Shown here: piece by piece, positions 1 to 7,733 of the stretch
Layout: the number at the start of each line of letters is the position of its first letter
Numbering within the stretch: position 1 is the stretch's first letter
Source of the DNA: Rhodobacteraceae bacterium DSL-40
GTDB lineage: Bacteria; Pseudomonadota; Alphaproteobacteria; Rhodobacterales; Rhodobacteraceae
DNA length: 64,000 nt
Assembly (NCBI GenBank): GCA_003258405.1
Contig: QKPN01000009.1
Location: 124,001 to 188,000 of the forward strand
Direction: 5' to 3'
Position numbers and translations under genes: made by a program
The notes under the pieces: model-generated
Told to the model about the DNA's origin: nothing
The model's database searches: none
Seen by the model: only the letters and a program-made list of their open reading frames with translations

Positions 1-1
1 C

Positions 2-160
2 ATCCCCGACGACTTCTTCGATGACGGCACGCCCGACTGGCTCGACCCGGACTGGGGTCCGCCACCCGATCCCGATGACGGGCTGGATTTCGACTTCGAC
101 CTGCCGCCCGTCCGCCCGACCTGGGATCCCTGGGGCCTCGAATGGACTGGAGAGTTCTGA
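2..160 (+). CDS. C-terminal fragment of an acidic, Asp/Trp/Pro-rich protein
   Basis: An open frame enters from the left edge and stops at TGA 158-160, directly followed by the ATG of the next gene. The 52 visible residues contain about 14 Asp and 2 Glu against a single Arg, with repeated Trp and Pro (for example DWLDPDWGPPPDPDDG). This looks like a disordered acidic tail. The domain that would name the protein lies outside the window, so no function is assigned. The zero-base gap to the next gene and the overlaps that follow suggest co-transcription with the phospholipase-D-fold genes downstream. Confidence 0.6.
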   Translation: MPDDFFDDGTPDWLDPDWGPPPDPDDGLDFDFDLPPVRPTWDPWGLEWTGEF

Positions 161-442
161 ATGGCGATGACACGAGATGAAACCACGCGCGCCCTCCGTG
201 CCGCCCGGCGCTACGTCGATCTCTGCGACGCCTACCGTGCCACGAGTGCGGCGCATGACATCGTGCTCGGCCGCATCGAGGCCGGGCTCCGGCGCCGCGC
301 CGCCTCGATGCCGCCCGAGCTCCTGACCGAGCGCATGGGCGTGGTGGCCGAGCGCCGGCTCAACGCGCGCCAGACCCATGCCACCTTCGTCACCCGCCGC
401 CTGCAGGCGCTCTCCCGCCTCGACGAACTCGGGGGCGGATGA
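161..442 (+). CDS. Small hypothetical helical protein in the PLD operon
   Basis: A 93-residue protein, Arg/Ala/Leu-rich and predicted by eye to be almost entirely alpha-helical (a long run from RALRAARRYVDLCDAYRA to FVTRRLQALSRLDEL). There is no signal peptide, membrane segment or recognised motif. The spacing of hydrophobic and Arg residues suggests a helical bundle or coiled-coil partner protein. Its ATG follows the previous stop with no gap, and its stop TGA 440-442 overlaps the ATG at 439, so translation is probably coupled to the PLD-fold gene. Possible role as a subunit or accessory factor is inference only. Confidence 0.6.
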   Translation: MAMTRDETTRALRAARRYVDLCDAYRATSAAHDIVLGRIEAGLRRRAASMPPELLTERMGVVAERRLNARQTHATFVTRRLQALSRLDELGGG

Positions 443-990
443 TGCCCGCCCCGCCCCGGTTCGACGGCATGGCCGCGATGGTCGATGCCCGGCTCTACCA
501 GCCCTTCGCCCGCGAGAGCATCGAGCGTGCCACGACCCGCGTCTGGGTCTGCATGTTCATCTGCGACATCCGGCCCGGCCGCGATGTCGCGGGCCTCGTG
601 CTCGACCTCCTGCTCGCCCTCGAGGCGCGCCGCAGGCTCGGGGTCGATGTGCGGGTGCTGCTCGCCTCGACCACGCGCACCGCCGATATCGAGACCGCGA
701 ACCTCGCCTCGGGCATCTTCCTCTCCGAGCGCGGCGTGCCGCTCCGCCGCATCTTCGCCGACGAGATCGACCCGGAGGCCGCGCTGCCGCCCGAACGGCT
801 CGGTTCGCACGCGAAATTCGCCATTTTCGACGATCTCGCCCTCGTCGGCAGCGCGAACTGGACCGATGACGCCTTCCGCGAGAATTTCGAGGAAACGGTC
901 GCGCTCACCGGCGGCGGGGTAGACCTGCTCTGCGCCGAGTTCCTCCGCCTCTGGCGCAATGGACGGGGGATGCCGCGCCATGCCGCTTGA
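439..990 (+). CDS. Single-HKD phospholipase D-like domain protein (Nuc/BfiI-like size)
   Basis: A 183-residue PLD-superfamily protein with one complete HxK(x4)D motif: His124, Lys126 and Asp131, followed by GSANWTDDAF, the usual Ser/Asn tail of the motif. PLD-fold enzymes need two HKD motifs in the active site. Proteins of this size with one motif, such as the Nuc endonuclease group, normally work as dimers and cleave phosphodiesters, often in nucleic acids. No signal peptide is seen, so it is probably cytoplasmic. Two ATGs stand in tandem at 439 and 442. The reading frame overlaps both neighbours. Substrate (DNA, RNA or lipid) cannot be told from sequence. Confidence 0.8.
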   Translation: MMPAPPRFDGMAAMVDARLYQPFARESIERATTRVWVCMFICDIRPGRDVAGLVLDLLLALEARRRLGVDVRVLLASTTRTADIETANLASGIFLSERGVPLRRIFADEIDPEAALPPERLGSHAKFAIFDDLALVGSANWTDDAFRENFEETVALTGGGVDLLCAEFLRLWRNGRGMPRHAA

Positions 991-2248
991 GCCCGCCACC
1001 GTCGCCCCGCTCATCGCCCTCTGGTCCGCGGCGCTCGCCACCCCCTGGACCGCGGCGGAGAAGGATGCCGTCGCCGCCAGCCTCGGCGCGATCGCGGGCC
1101 ATCTCGTGCCGCACCGCGTCGATGATGTCGCGCTCACGGAGCTGCGCTGGCAGGCCTTCCTCCTGCGCCGGACACTGGCCGCGGTCGAGGCGCCGCTCGT
1201 CACCGCGGCGGCGGGTCTCCGGCGCTATTACCGCATCACGCCGCCGAAACGCCGCGCCGACGGGGCGGGTCCGGCGATCGGCCTGCAATCGGCGACGCGC
1301 GCCGAGCTCGACACCCTGCCCGGCATCGGGGCGGCGCGGGCCGAGGACATTGCGCGCTATCTCGCCCGGCATCCGCGGCCCGACGGCATGGCGGAACTGG
1401 CCGCGATCCCGGGCATCGGCCCGGAGACGGTGGAGGGGCTCGCGGACGCGGCCTATCTCGAACCCGCCGTGCCGATGATCGTCATCGACGGTCTGGCCGA
1501 TTTCGCGGAAGCCCCGGGCATCCCGGCGCTTCTGCGCCTGCTCGAGACGGGTGATGCCCATGTCTTCACCGGCGATCACACCACGCGCCTGCGCCGCGGC
1601 GCCCCCGGCGGCACCCCGGCCGCGCGCTTTCTCGCCTTTCTCGACGATGTCGCCGAGCGCGCCTGGCGGGCGGCCGTCCCCGCCGAGGGCATTCTGGCGA
1701 GCGATGCCGCCGCCGAGCTCGACCGCGGCGCGCTCCATGCCGCCCTCCGTCAGCAGATGCACCCGGCGCCCGGCACGCTGCTCGTCAATGCCGCGTATGC
1801 GGTCGCGGTCCGGGCCGCGCTCGAGGCCGCGCAGACACGCGTCGATCTGATGATGTTCGTCGCGACCGGTTCGGCCGGGGTGGATGGCGCGCCGGGGCCG
1901 AAGGATCTCGTCGAGGCGCTGCTGGCGGCCAACGCGCGCGGCGTCGCGGTGCGCGTGATCCTCGATCAGGACGACGACGGCTATCCCTACAACAGCGCAC
2001 ATATCAACGCCGGGCTCTTCAACCAGCTCAAGGCCGCGGGCATCGCGGTGAAGTTCGACGAGAAGGACGTGCTGCTCCATTCCAAGCTCTGCGTCATCGA
2101 TGGCGCGACGGTCTTCGTCGGCGCGCACAACTGGACGCGGGCGGGGATCTTCGGCATCCACGATCTCAGCGTCGGGCTCGAAAGCCCGGCGCTCGCCCAG
2201 GACTATGCCGCCCGCTTCGAGACCGTCTGGGCCGCGCTGCCGGGCTGA
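980..2248 (+). CDS. Helix-hairpin-helix plus C-terminal single-HKD PLD-like protein
   Basis: About 422 residues from ATG 980, chosen because GGGGGA lies at a suitable distance upstream; ATG 959 in the same frame is an alternative. The N-terminal ~100 residues are unrecognised. Residues ~100-155 carry two GIG hairpins (LDTLPGIGAARAEDIARYL, AAIPGIGPETVEGL), the ComEA-like helix-hairpin-helix pattern that binds DNA backbone without sequence specificity. The C-terminal half is a PLD fold with one HKD motif: His367, Lys369, Asp374, then GAHNWTRAG. The combination favours a nucleic-acid phosphodiesterase. It overlaps the preceding PLD gene by 11 bases, and with one motif each the two proteins could form hetero- or homodimers. 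Confidence 0.78.
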   Translation: MPLEPATVAPLIALWSAALATPWTAAEKDAVAASLGAIAGHLVPHRVDDVALTELRWQAFLLRRTLAAVEAPLVTAAAGLRRYYRITPPKRRADGAGPAIGLQSATRAELDTLPGIGAARAEDIARYLARHPRPDGMAELAAIPGIGPETVEGLADAAYLEPAVPMIVIDGLADFAEAPGIPALLRLLETGDAHVFTGDHTTRLRRGAPGGTPAARFLAFLDDVAERAWRAAVPAEGILASDAAAELDRGALHAALRQQMHPAPGTLLVNAAYAVAVRAALEAAQTRVDLMMFVATGSAGVDGAPGPKDLVEALLAANARGVAVRVILDQDDDGYPYNSAHINAGLFNQLKAAGIAVKFDEKDVLLHSKLCVIDGATVFVGAHNWTRAGIFGIHDLSVGLESPALAQDYAARFETVWAALPG

Positions 2249-2543
2249 TCCGGCGCCCCGGCGCAGGGCAGGGCGCCTCTCACGAAGATGTGTCGCCGGC
2301 GCCTCCGGGGCGGCGCGCGGCCCCGAGATCCCGCGCGCCCGCCCGCGGCGTTGCAAAACAGGCCCCTGCCGGATGCGGGGCGCCCCGCGCACGCCCTCCG
2401 GGCCCGGAGGCGCCGCGTCGCTGCGTCAGGCTGGACAAGCCGCGGGTTTTTCTCCACAAGGCGCAAAATTCGGTTTAGTATGCCACCAAAGCGCCGGATC
2501 AACCGGCGGATGTGTTACAGGCAAGCATCAGCAGGCTCCCCTC
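2249..2543. other. Intergenic region upstream of tolQ
   Basis: 295 bases without a convincing gene. The left part is extremely GC-rich with several overlapping inverted repeats. The right part (about 2440-2490) is AT-richer and contains TTTAGTAT near 2474-2481, a possible -10 for tolQ. A small hairpin CGCCGG-ATCAA-CCGGCG sits at 2492-2508, inside the presumed tolQ leader. The ybgC thioesterase gene that commonly precedes tolQ is not here. Confidence 0.4.
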
Positions 2544-3248
2544 ATGGAAGATACTCTCGCCGCCGCGCAGCAGATCGACTTCTCGCTGTGGGCGCTGTTC
2601 CTGCGAGCCACGTTCTCGGTCAAGATCGTGATGCTCCTTCTGATCATCGCGTCCTTCTGGTCGTGGTCGATCATCATCCAGAAGATCCTCGACCTTCGCC
2701 GCGCCCGCGCGGATGCCGAGGCCTTCGAGGAAACATTCTGGTCGGGCGAGCCGCTCGACACCGTCTATGAGCGCATCGGCCCCGAGCCGCCCGAGGCGGC
2801 GGCGCGCGTCTTCGCCGCCGGCATGACCGAGTGGCAGCGCTCGCACCGCAAGGACGGCGGCCTCATCGCCGGCACCCAGGCCCGCATCGAGCGGGCGATG
2901 AACGTCGCGATCGGCCGCGAGGCAAGCGCGCTCGGCCGCGGGCTCAACTTCCTCGCGACCGTCGGCTCCGTCGCCCCCTTCGTCGGCCTCTTCGGCACGG
3001 TCTGGGGCATCAAGAACGCCTTCGAGGAGATCGCGCTCCAGCAGAGCACGAACCTCGCGGTCGTGGCACCGGGCATCGCCGAGGCGCTGCTCGCGACCGG
3101 CCTCGGCCTGCTCGCGGCCATTCCGGCGGTCATCTTCTACAACAAGCTCAGCCAGGAGACCGACGCGGTCATCGGCAGCTACGAGGGCTTTGCCGACGAG
3201 TTCGCGATGATCCTCTCGCGCCAGCTCGACCAGCAGGCCGGAGGCTGA
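2544..3248 (+). CDS. tolQ: TolQ, proton-channel subunit of the Tol-Pal system
   Basis: 234 residues from the ATG at 2544; a much longer frame extends upstream but lacks TolQ-like sequence. TolQ and TolR form an inner-membrane proton-driven motor that energises TolA during outer-membrane constriction at division. Visible features: first membrane helix about residues 24-45 (KIVMLLLIIASFWSWSIII), a long cytoplasmic loop, then two helices around 133-155 (FLATVGSVAPFVGLFGTVWG) and 173-198 (EALLATGLGLLAAIPAVIFY), the MotA/TolQ/ExbB signature. It is the first gene of the tolQRAB-pal-cpoB cluster, spaced one base from tolR. Confidence 0.97.
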   Translation: MEDTLAAAQQIDFSLWALFLRATFSVKIVMLLLIIASFWSWSIIIQKILDLRRARADAEAFEETFWSGEPLDTVYERIGPEPPEAAARVFAAGMTEWQRSHRKDGGLIAGTQARIERAMNVAIGREASALGRGLNFLATVGSVAPFVGLFGTVWGIKNAFEEIALQQSTNLAVVAPGIAEALLATGLGLLAAIPAVIFYNKLSQETDAVIGSYEGFADEFAMILSRQLDQQAGG

Positions 3249-3249
3249 C

Positions 3250-3729
3250 ATGGGCATGAGCGTGCAGACGGCCCGGGCGCGGAGGGGGGGATCCCGCCGT
3301 GGCGGGCGCCGGCCGATGGCCGAGATCAACGTGACCCCGATGGTCGACGTGATGCTGGTGCTGCTCATCATCTTCATGGTCGCCGCGCCGCTGCTCACCG
3401 TCGGCGTGCCGATCGAGCTGCCGAAGACCGCCGCCGCGCCGCTGCCCTCCGAGCGCGAGGAGCCGCTCACCCTCTCGCTCACCGCCGACGGCGGCATCCT
3501 CGTGCAGAATTCCGAGGTCGCGCGCGCGGAGCTCATCCCGCTGCTCCAGGCCGTCTCGAAGGAGCGCGACAGCGAGAAGGTCTACCTCCGCGCCGATGGC
3601 GCCATCCCCTATGAGGAGGTCATGCAGGTGATGGGTGCGCTCAACGCCAGCGGCTTCCACGACATCGGGCTCGTGACCGAGCAGGGCGGGCCCCGCTTCG
3701 ACGGAAAGGACGGCTCGTCCGGGAATTGA
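3250..3729 (+). CDS. tolR: TolR, ExbD/TolR-family proton-channel subunit
   Basis: 159 residues. A basic N-terminal cytoplasmic stretch (ARRGGSRRGGRRP) is followed by a single membrane helix about residues 29-50 carrying the functional Asp33 in NVTPMVDVMLVLLIIFMVAA, the residue thought to relay protons in this family. The rest is the periplasmic domain that binds peptidoglycan in TolR. The start lies one base after the tolQ stop, and its TGA overlaps the tolA ATG by one base (TGATG), which indicates translational coupling. Confidence 0.97.
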   Translation: MGMSVQTARARRGGSRRGGRRPMAEINVTPMVDVMLVLLIIFMVAAPLLTVGVPIELPKTAAAPLPSEREEPLTLSLTADGGILVQNSEVARAELIPLLQAVSKERDSEKVYLRADGAIPYEEVMQVMGALNASGFHDIGLVTEQGGPRFDGKDGSSGN

Positions 3730-4904
3730 TGAAACCAGGCACGCTGATCTCGGGGGCGGCCCATGGCGCGCTGATCGCGGCTGCGATCTTCGGCCTGCCC
3801 TGGCTATCTCCCCGCGACCGGGAGCCGGTCTCCGTGACCTCGGTGAGCTTCGTGACCGATGCGGAGTTCGAGGCCGCGCAGTCGGCCGCCTCCGCGCCGC
3901 CCGGCGGCGGCGAGGTGGTCCTGCCGCCCGAGGTCGCCGAGGAGCCCCCGCTTCCCGTCATCACCCCGCCCGAGCGGCCCGCCGAGACGCCCGCACCGGC
4001 GCCGTCGGACGCGCCGGCCGAGGCCGAACGCGCGCCGCTCTCGCCGCGCTTCAACCCCGAGGCGCCGCTCTCGGCCCCGAGCACGGATTTCGCCGCCGTC
4101 TCGCCCGACCAGGTAAGCCCCGCTCCGCCGAGCGCCGTCGAGGCGCCGCGGCCGCGGCCGGTCGCGCGCATCGCGCCCGAACCGACCCCGCCGCCGCCCG
4201 ACGCGCTGCCCGAGGCCGAGACCGTGCAGCGCGATACCGCGCCCGAGCCCGACATCGAGGTTGCCGTGCCGCAGGAGGAAGAGGCCGCGCCGCCCGAGAC
4301 CGCGCCCGAGCCGGTGGCCGAGCCCGCGCCCAAGGCGCCGCTCGCGCTCGCCTCTTCGGCCCGGCCGCGCTCGCGCCCCGAAGCGGTCTCCCGCACCCAG
4401 CAGGCCACGCCGACGCCGCCGGCGCCCGAACCGCAGCGGGAAACCCCGCGCGAGACCCCGGCCGCACCCGCGCCGAGCCGCGAATCCCAGCTCGCCGATC
4501 TCGTGGCGCAGGCCACCGCGCCGACCCAGCCGAGCGTCACGCCGCCGACCGAGCCGACGCCGGGGCAGGGCGGTGTCTCCGGCCCGCCGATGTCGGCGGG
4601 CGAGAAGGAGGGGCTGCGCCTCGCGGTCCAGCGCTGCTGGAACCTGCCCGCGGGCCTGCGCGACGCCCAGGAGCTCAAGGTGACGCTCGCCGCCGAGCTC
4701 ACCGTGACCGGCGACGTGATCAGCGGCTCGATCCGCCTCGTCGAGCCGAACCCGGTGCCGGACGCGCGCTACCAGAGCGCCTTCGACGCCGGCCGCCGCG
4801 CGCTGTTGCGCTGCGCCCCCTATTCGAACCTGCCCGCCGACAAGTATGGTCAGTGGCGCGACATTGAAGTCGTCTTCAATCCCGAGGGAATGGTCTCATG
4901 GTGA
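3729..4904 (+). CDS. tolA: TolA, periplasm-spanning Tol-Pal protein
   Basis: 391 residues from ATG 3729 (a TTG three bases earlier is less likely). One N-terminal membrane anchor (about residues 4-22) precedes a long Pro/Glu/Ala-rich domain (about 50-285) that replaces the helical KAEA-type domain II of enterobacteria. The C-terminal domain is the TolA/TonB-like fold, with Cys303 (QRCWNLPAG) and Cys362 ([10 protein letters not shown]), matching the conserved disulphide pair of TolA domain III. The protein links the TolQR motor to Pal and TolB. It overlaps tolB by seven bases. Confidence 0.95.
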   Translation: MKPGTLISGAAHGALIAAAIFGLPWLSPRDREPVSVTSVSFVTDAEFEAAQSAASAPPGGGEVVLPPEVAEEPPLPVITPPERPAETPAPAPSDAPAEAERAPLSPRFNPEAPLSAPSTDFAAVSPDQVSPAPPSAVEAPRPRPVARIAPEPTPPPPDALPEAETVQRDTAPEPDIEVAVPQEEEAAPPETAPEPVAEPAPKAPLALASSARPRSRPEAVSRTQQATPTPPAPEPQRETPRETPAAPAPSRESQLADLVAQATAPTQPSVTPPTEPTPGQGGVSGPPMSAGEKEGLRLAVQRCWNLPAGLRDAQELKVTLAAELTVTGDVISGSIRLVEPNPVPDARYQSAFDAGRRALLRCAPYSNLPADKYGQWRDIEVVFNPEGMVSW

Positions 4905-6226
4905 ACAGCTTCCGGCGCAGCCTCGTTCTCGGCCTGCCCGCCAGCCTCGCGCTCCTGCCCTTCGCGGCCGCGGCCCAGTCGCCGCTCCGCATCGAGATCA
5001 CCGAGGGCGTGATCGAGCCGATGCCCTTCGCGGCGCCGACCTTCGTTGCCGATACGCCGGAGGCCGCGCAGATGGCCGCGCAGATCACCCAGGTGGTCAC
5101 GGCCGATCTCACCGGCTCCGGTCTCTTCCGCGAGATCCCGGCGGCGGCCCATATCGGCCGGATCTCGAATTTCGACGCGCCCATCCGCTTCTCCGACTGG
5201 AGCGCGATCAACGCGCAGGCGCTGGTGACCGGCGCGGTGCGCCAGTCCGGCGACCGCATCGCGGTGCGCTTCCGCCTCTGGGATGTCTTCGCCCAGGCCC
5301 CGCTCGGCGAGGGCCTGCAGTTCGAGGGCACCACCACCGCCTGGCGCCGCCTCGGCCACAAGGTCGCCGATGCGGTCTATGCGCGCCTGACCGGCGAGAG
5401 CGGCTATTTCGACAGCCGCGTCGCCTATATCGCCGCGAGCGGCCCGAAGGCGCAGCGCCGCAAGCAGCTCGCCATCATGGATTACGACGGGGCCAATGCG
5501 GTGACGCTGACCGACGGCAACGCCCTCGTGCTCACCCCGCGCCTCTCGCCCTCCGCGCGCCAGATCCTCTACACGAGCTACGAGAAGGGCGCCCCGATGA
5601 TCTTCCTCATCGAGGCGAACGGCCGCCGCCGCCAGGTGCTGACGGATGTCCAGGGCATGACCTTCGCCCCCCGCTTCTCCCAGGACGAGAGCCGCGTGGT
5701 CTTCTCGCTCGCCACCGGCGCGGGCGCCAACATCTTCGTCGCCGATCTCTCGGGCCGCCGGCGCAGCCAGCTCACCGACACCTCCTCCATCGACACCTCG
5801 CCCTGCTTCTCGCCCGATGGCGGCCAGATCGTCTTCGAGAGCGATCGCGCCGGCACCCAGCAGCTCTACGTCATGGGCTCCACCGGCGGCTCGGCCAAAC
5901 GCATCAGCTTCGGCGAGGGCCGCTACGCCACGCCCGTGTGGTCGCCCCGCGGCGACCGCATCGCGTTTACCAAGATCGTCGGCGGCCGTTTCCATATCGG
6001 CGTGATGAGTCCAGACGGCTCGAACGAGAAGCTCCTGACGGCAAGCTACATCGACGAGGGCCCGACCTGGGCGCCGAACGGCCGCGTGCTCATGTTCTTC
6101 CGCGAAACCCCGGGGGAGCAGGGCGGCCCGCAGATCTATTCGGTGGACATCACCGGCCGCAATCTCCGCCAGGTGCCGACGGCGGGCTTCGCCTCGGACC
6201 CCTCCTGGTCCGGTCTTCTCGCATGA
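4898..6226 (+). CDS. tolB: TolB, periplasmic beta-propeller of the Tol-Pal system
   Basis: 442 residues. Signal peptide about residues 1-26 ([18 protein letters not shown]). An N-terminal alpha/beta domain is followed by a six-bladed propeller built of WD40-like/PD40 units ([63 protein letters not shown]), the standard TolB arrangement. It binds Pal and exchanges with the peptidoglycan-bound form under TolA control. The ATG overlaps the tolA stop. Length is normal for the family. Confidence 0.97.
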   Translation: MVNSFRRSLVLGLPASLALLPFAAAAQSPLRIEITEGVIEPMPFAAPTFVADTPEAAQMAAQITQVVTADLTGSGLFREIPAAAHIGRISNFDAPIRFSDWSAINAQALVTGAVRQSGDRIAVRFRLWDVFAQAPLGEGLQFEGTTTAWRRLGHKVADAVYARLTGESGYFDSRVAYIAASGPKAQRRKQLAIMDYDGANAVTLTDGNALVLTPRLSPSARQILYTSYEKGAPMIFLIEANGRRRQVLTDVQGMTFAPRFSQDESRVVFSLATGAGANIFVADLSGRRRSQLTDTSSIDTSPCFSPDGGQIVFESDRAGTQQLYVMGSTGGSAKRISFGEGRYATPVWSPRGDRIAFTKIVGGRFHIGVMSPDGSNEKLLTASYIDEGPTWAPNGRVLMFFRETPGEQGGPQIYSVDITGRNLRQVPTAGFASDPSWSGLLA

Positions 6227-6279
6227 TCGCGCGCCGGGCCCGCTCCGGGCCGGCGCCAGAACGAAGGGACGTGACAAAG

Positions 6280-6807
6280 ATGAAATTCCACACCGGCGGC
6301 CTCCTCGCCCTCTCGATCCTCGTCGCGGCCTGTTCCGGCCGGGGCGACGTGACCGTCCCCACGGGCACCGGCTTCAGCGGCACCGACGGCACGATCGGTG
6401 TCGAGGGCATGGGCGGGGGCTACGGCGCGGGCGGCGTCGGCAGCTCGACGCTCCCCGGCACCCAGATCAGCGACCGGGTGCTCTTCACCGTTGACCAGAG
6501 CTCGCTCAGCGCCGAGGCGATCGGCACCCTCAACCAGCAGATCTCCTGGCTGTCGCAGAATCCCGGCGCGCCGATCCTGATCGAGGGCCATGCCGACGAG
6601 CGCGGCACCGGCGAATACAACATGGCGCTGGGCGCCAGCCGCGCGAGCGCCGTGCGCAACTACATGGTGTCGCAGGGCATTCCCGACCAGCGGATCTCGA
6701 TCATCACCTATGGCCGCGAACGCCCCGTCGCCACCTGCCCGAGCGAAAGCTGCTGGGCGCAGAACCGCCGGGCTGTCACGGTTGTGACTGGCGGCGCCGG
6801 GTCCTGA
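6280..6807 (+). CDS. pal: Pal, peptidoglycan-associated lipoprotein
   Basis: 175 residues from ATG 6280. The lipoprotein signal ends in the lipobox LVAAC with Cys18 as the acylated residue. A Gly/Thr-rich linker (about residues 22-60) leads to an OmpA-like C-terminal domain with the diaminopimelate-binding signature EGHADERGTGEYNMALG and the downstream NRRAVTVV. Pal tethers the outer membrane to peptidoglycan. It is separated from tolB by 53 bases but is clearly in the same cluster. Confidence 0.96.
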   Translation: MKFHTGGLLALSILVAACSGRGDVTVPTGTGFSGTDGTIGVEGMGGGYGAGGVGSSTLPGTQISDRVLFTVDQSSLSAEAIGTLNQQISWLSQNPGAPILIEGHADERGTGEYNMALGASRASAVRNYMVSQGIPDQRISIITYGRERPVATCPSESCWAQNRRAVTVVTGGAGS

Positions 6808-6824
6808 TCCGCTATCAAGGCCGC

Positions 6825-7733
6825 ATGAAAGTGAGCCCCATGCCCCGTTTCCGCCCTTTGCCCGCGCTCTGCCTCGCAGCCGTCCTCGCGCTGCCGGGGC
6901 TCGCGCAGGCCCAGACGGTCGCGGACATCCGCGCCGAGGTCGACGTGCTCAACGGTCAGGTGCAGCAGCTCCGCGACGAGCTCGTCCGTCAGGGGGCGGC
7001 GGGCGGCCTGCCGGTCGCGCCCGCCACGGCCCTCGAGCGCCTCGACCAGCTCGAGGCCGAGCTCCGGCAGCTCACCAACCGCGTGGACGTGCTCACCAAC
7101 GACATCGACCGCATCGTCAAGGACGCGACCAACCGCGTGGGCGACATCGAGTTCCGCCTGACCGAGCTCGAGGGCGGCGACGCGAGCGCCGTGGCCGCGA
7201 CCCCGGCGCCCGAGCTCGGCGGCGGCGTCACCATGCCCCGCCCGCGCCCCCGCACCGAGGGCGGAGCCGGCGGCGGCGGCGCGGCTGGCGCAGTGGCGGC
7301 CGGCGCGGCGGGCGGCGGTTTTGGCGGCACCACCGGCGATACCCAGCTCGCCGTCACCGAACAGTCGGATTTCGACGCCGCCATTGCCGCGGCCGATGCC
7401 GATCGTCTCGACGAGGCGGTCAGCAAGTTCGACAGCTTTCTCGCCACCTATCCCGGCAGCCCGCTCTCGAGCCGCGCGCAGCTCCGCCGCAGCGAGGTGC
7501 TGGCCGAACAGGGCAAGTGGCAGGCCGCCGCGCGCGGCTATCTCGACACGTTCAGCGGCGATCCGCAGGGCCCCACCGGCCCCGAGGCGCTCTTCGGCCT
7601 CGGCCGCAGCCTCGCGCGCATCGGCAAGACCTCCGAGGCCTGCCTCACGCTCGACGAGGTCGTGACCCGCTACCCCGGCGCGCCTGTCACCGCGCAGGTG
7701 CCGTCGGAGAAGGCCTCCCTGGGCTGCCAGTGA
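6825..7733 (+). CDS. cpoB: CpoB (YbgF), Tol-Pal-associated periplasmic TPR protein
   Basis: 302 residues (ATG 6825; MPRFR at 6840 is an alternative start). Signal peptide with cleavage near LAQAQ, then a coiled coil about residues 30-115 (EVDVLNGQVQQLRDELVRQ and a second heptad run), a Gly/Ala-rich linker and a C-terminal tetratricopeptide domain about 185-300 (FDAAIAAADADRLDEAVSKF). CpoB coordinates outer-membrane constriction with PBP1b-type peptidoglycan synthesis in E. coli. The stop overlaps the GTG start of tilS. Confidence 0.93.
   Translation: MKVSPMPRFRPLPALCLAAVLALPGLAQAQTVADIRAEVDVLNGQVQQLRDELVRQGAAGGLPVAPATALERLDQLEAELRQLTNRVDVLTNDIDRIVKDATNRVGDIEFRLTELEGGDASAVAATPAPELGGGVTMPRPRPRTEGGAGGGGAAGAVAAGAAGGGFGGTTGDTQLAVTEQSDFDAAIAAADADRLDEAVSKFDSFLATYPGSPLSSRAQLRRSEVLAEQGKWQAAARGYLDTFSGDPQGPTGPEALFGLGRSLARIGKTSEACLTLDEVVTRYPGAPVTAQVPSEKASLGCQ

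Noticed and set aside
959-979. Upstream ATG 959 as start of the HhH-PLD gene
   Set aside because: No ribosome-binding site before it; ATG 980 has GGGGGA at good spacing and a smaller overlap.
3641-4702. Long minus-strand open frame opposite tolA
   Set aside because: It is a Ser/Gly/Ala-rich shadow of the Pro/Glu-rich tolA domain, caused by high GC; no motif and no start signal.
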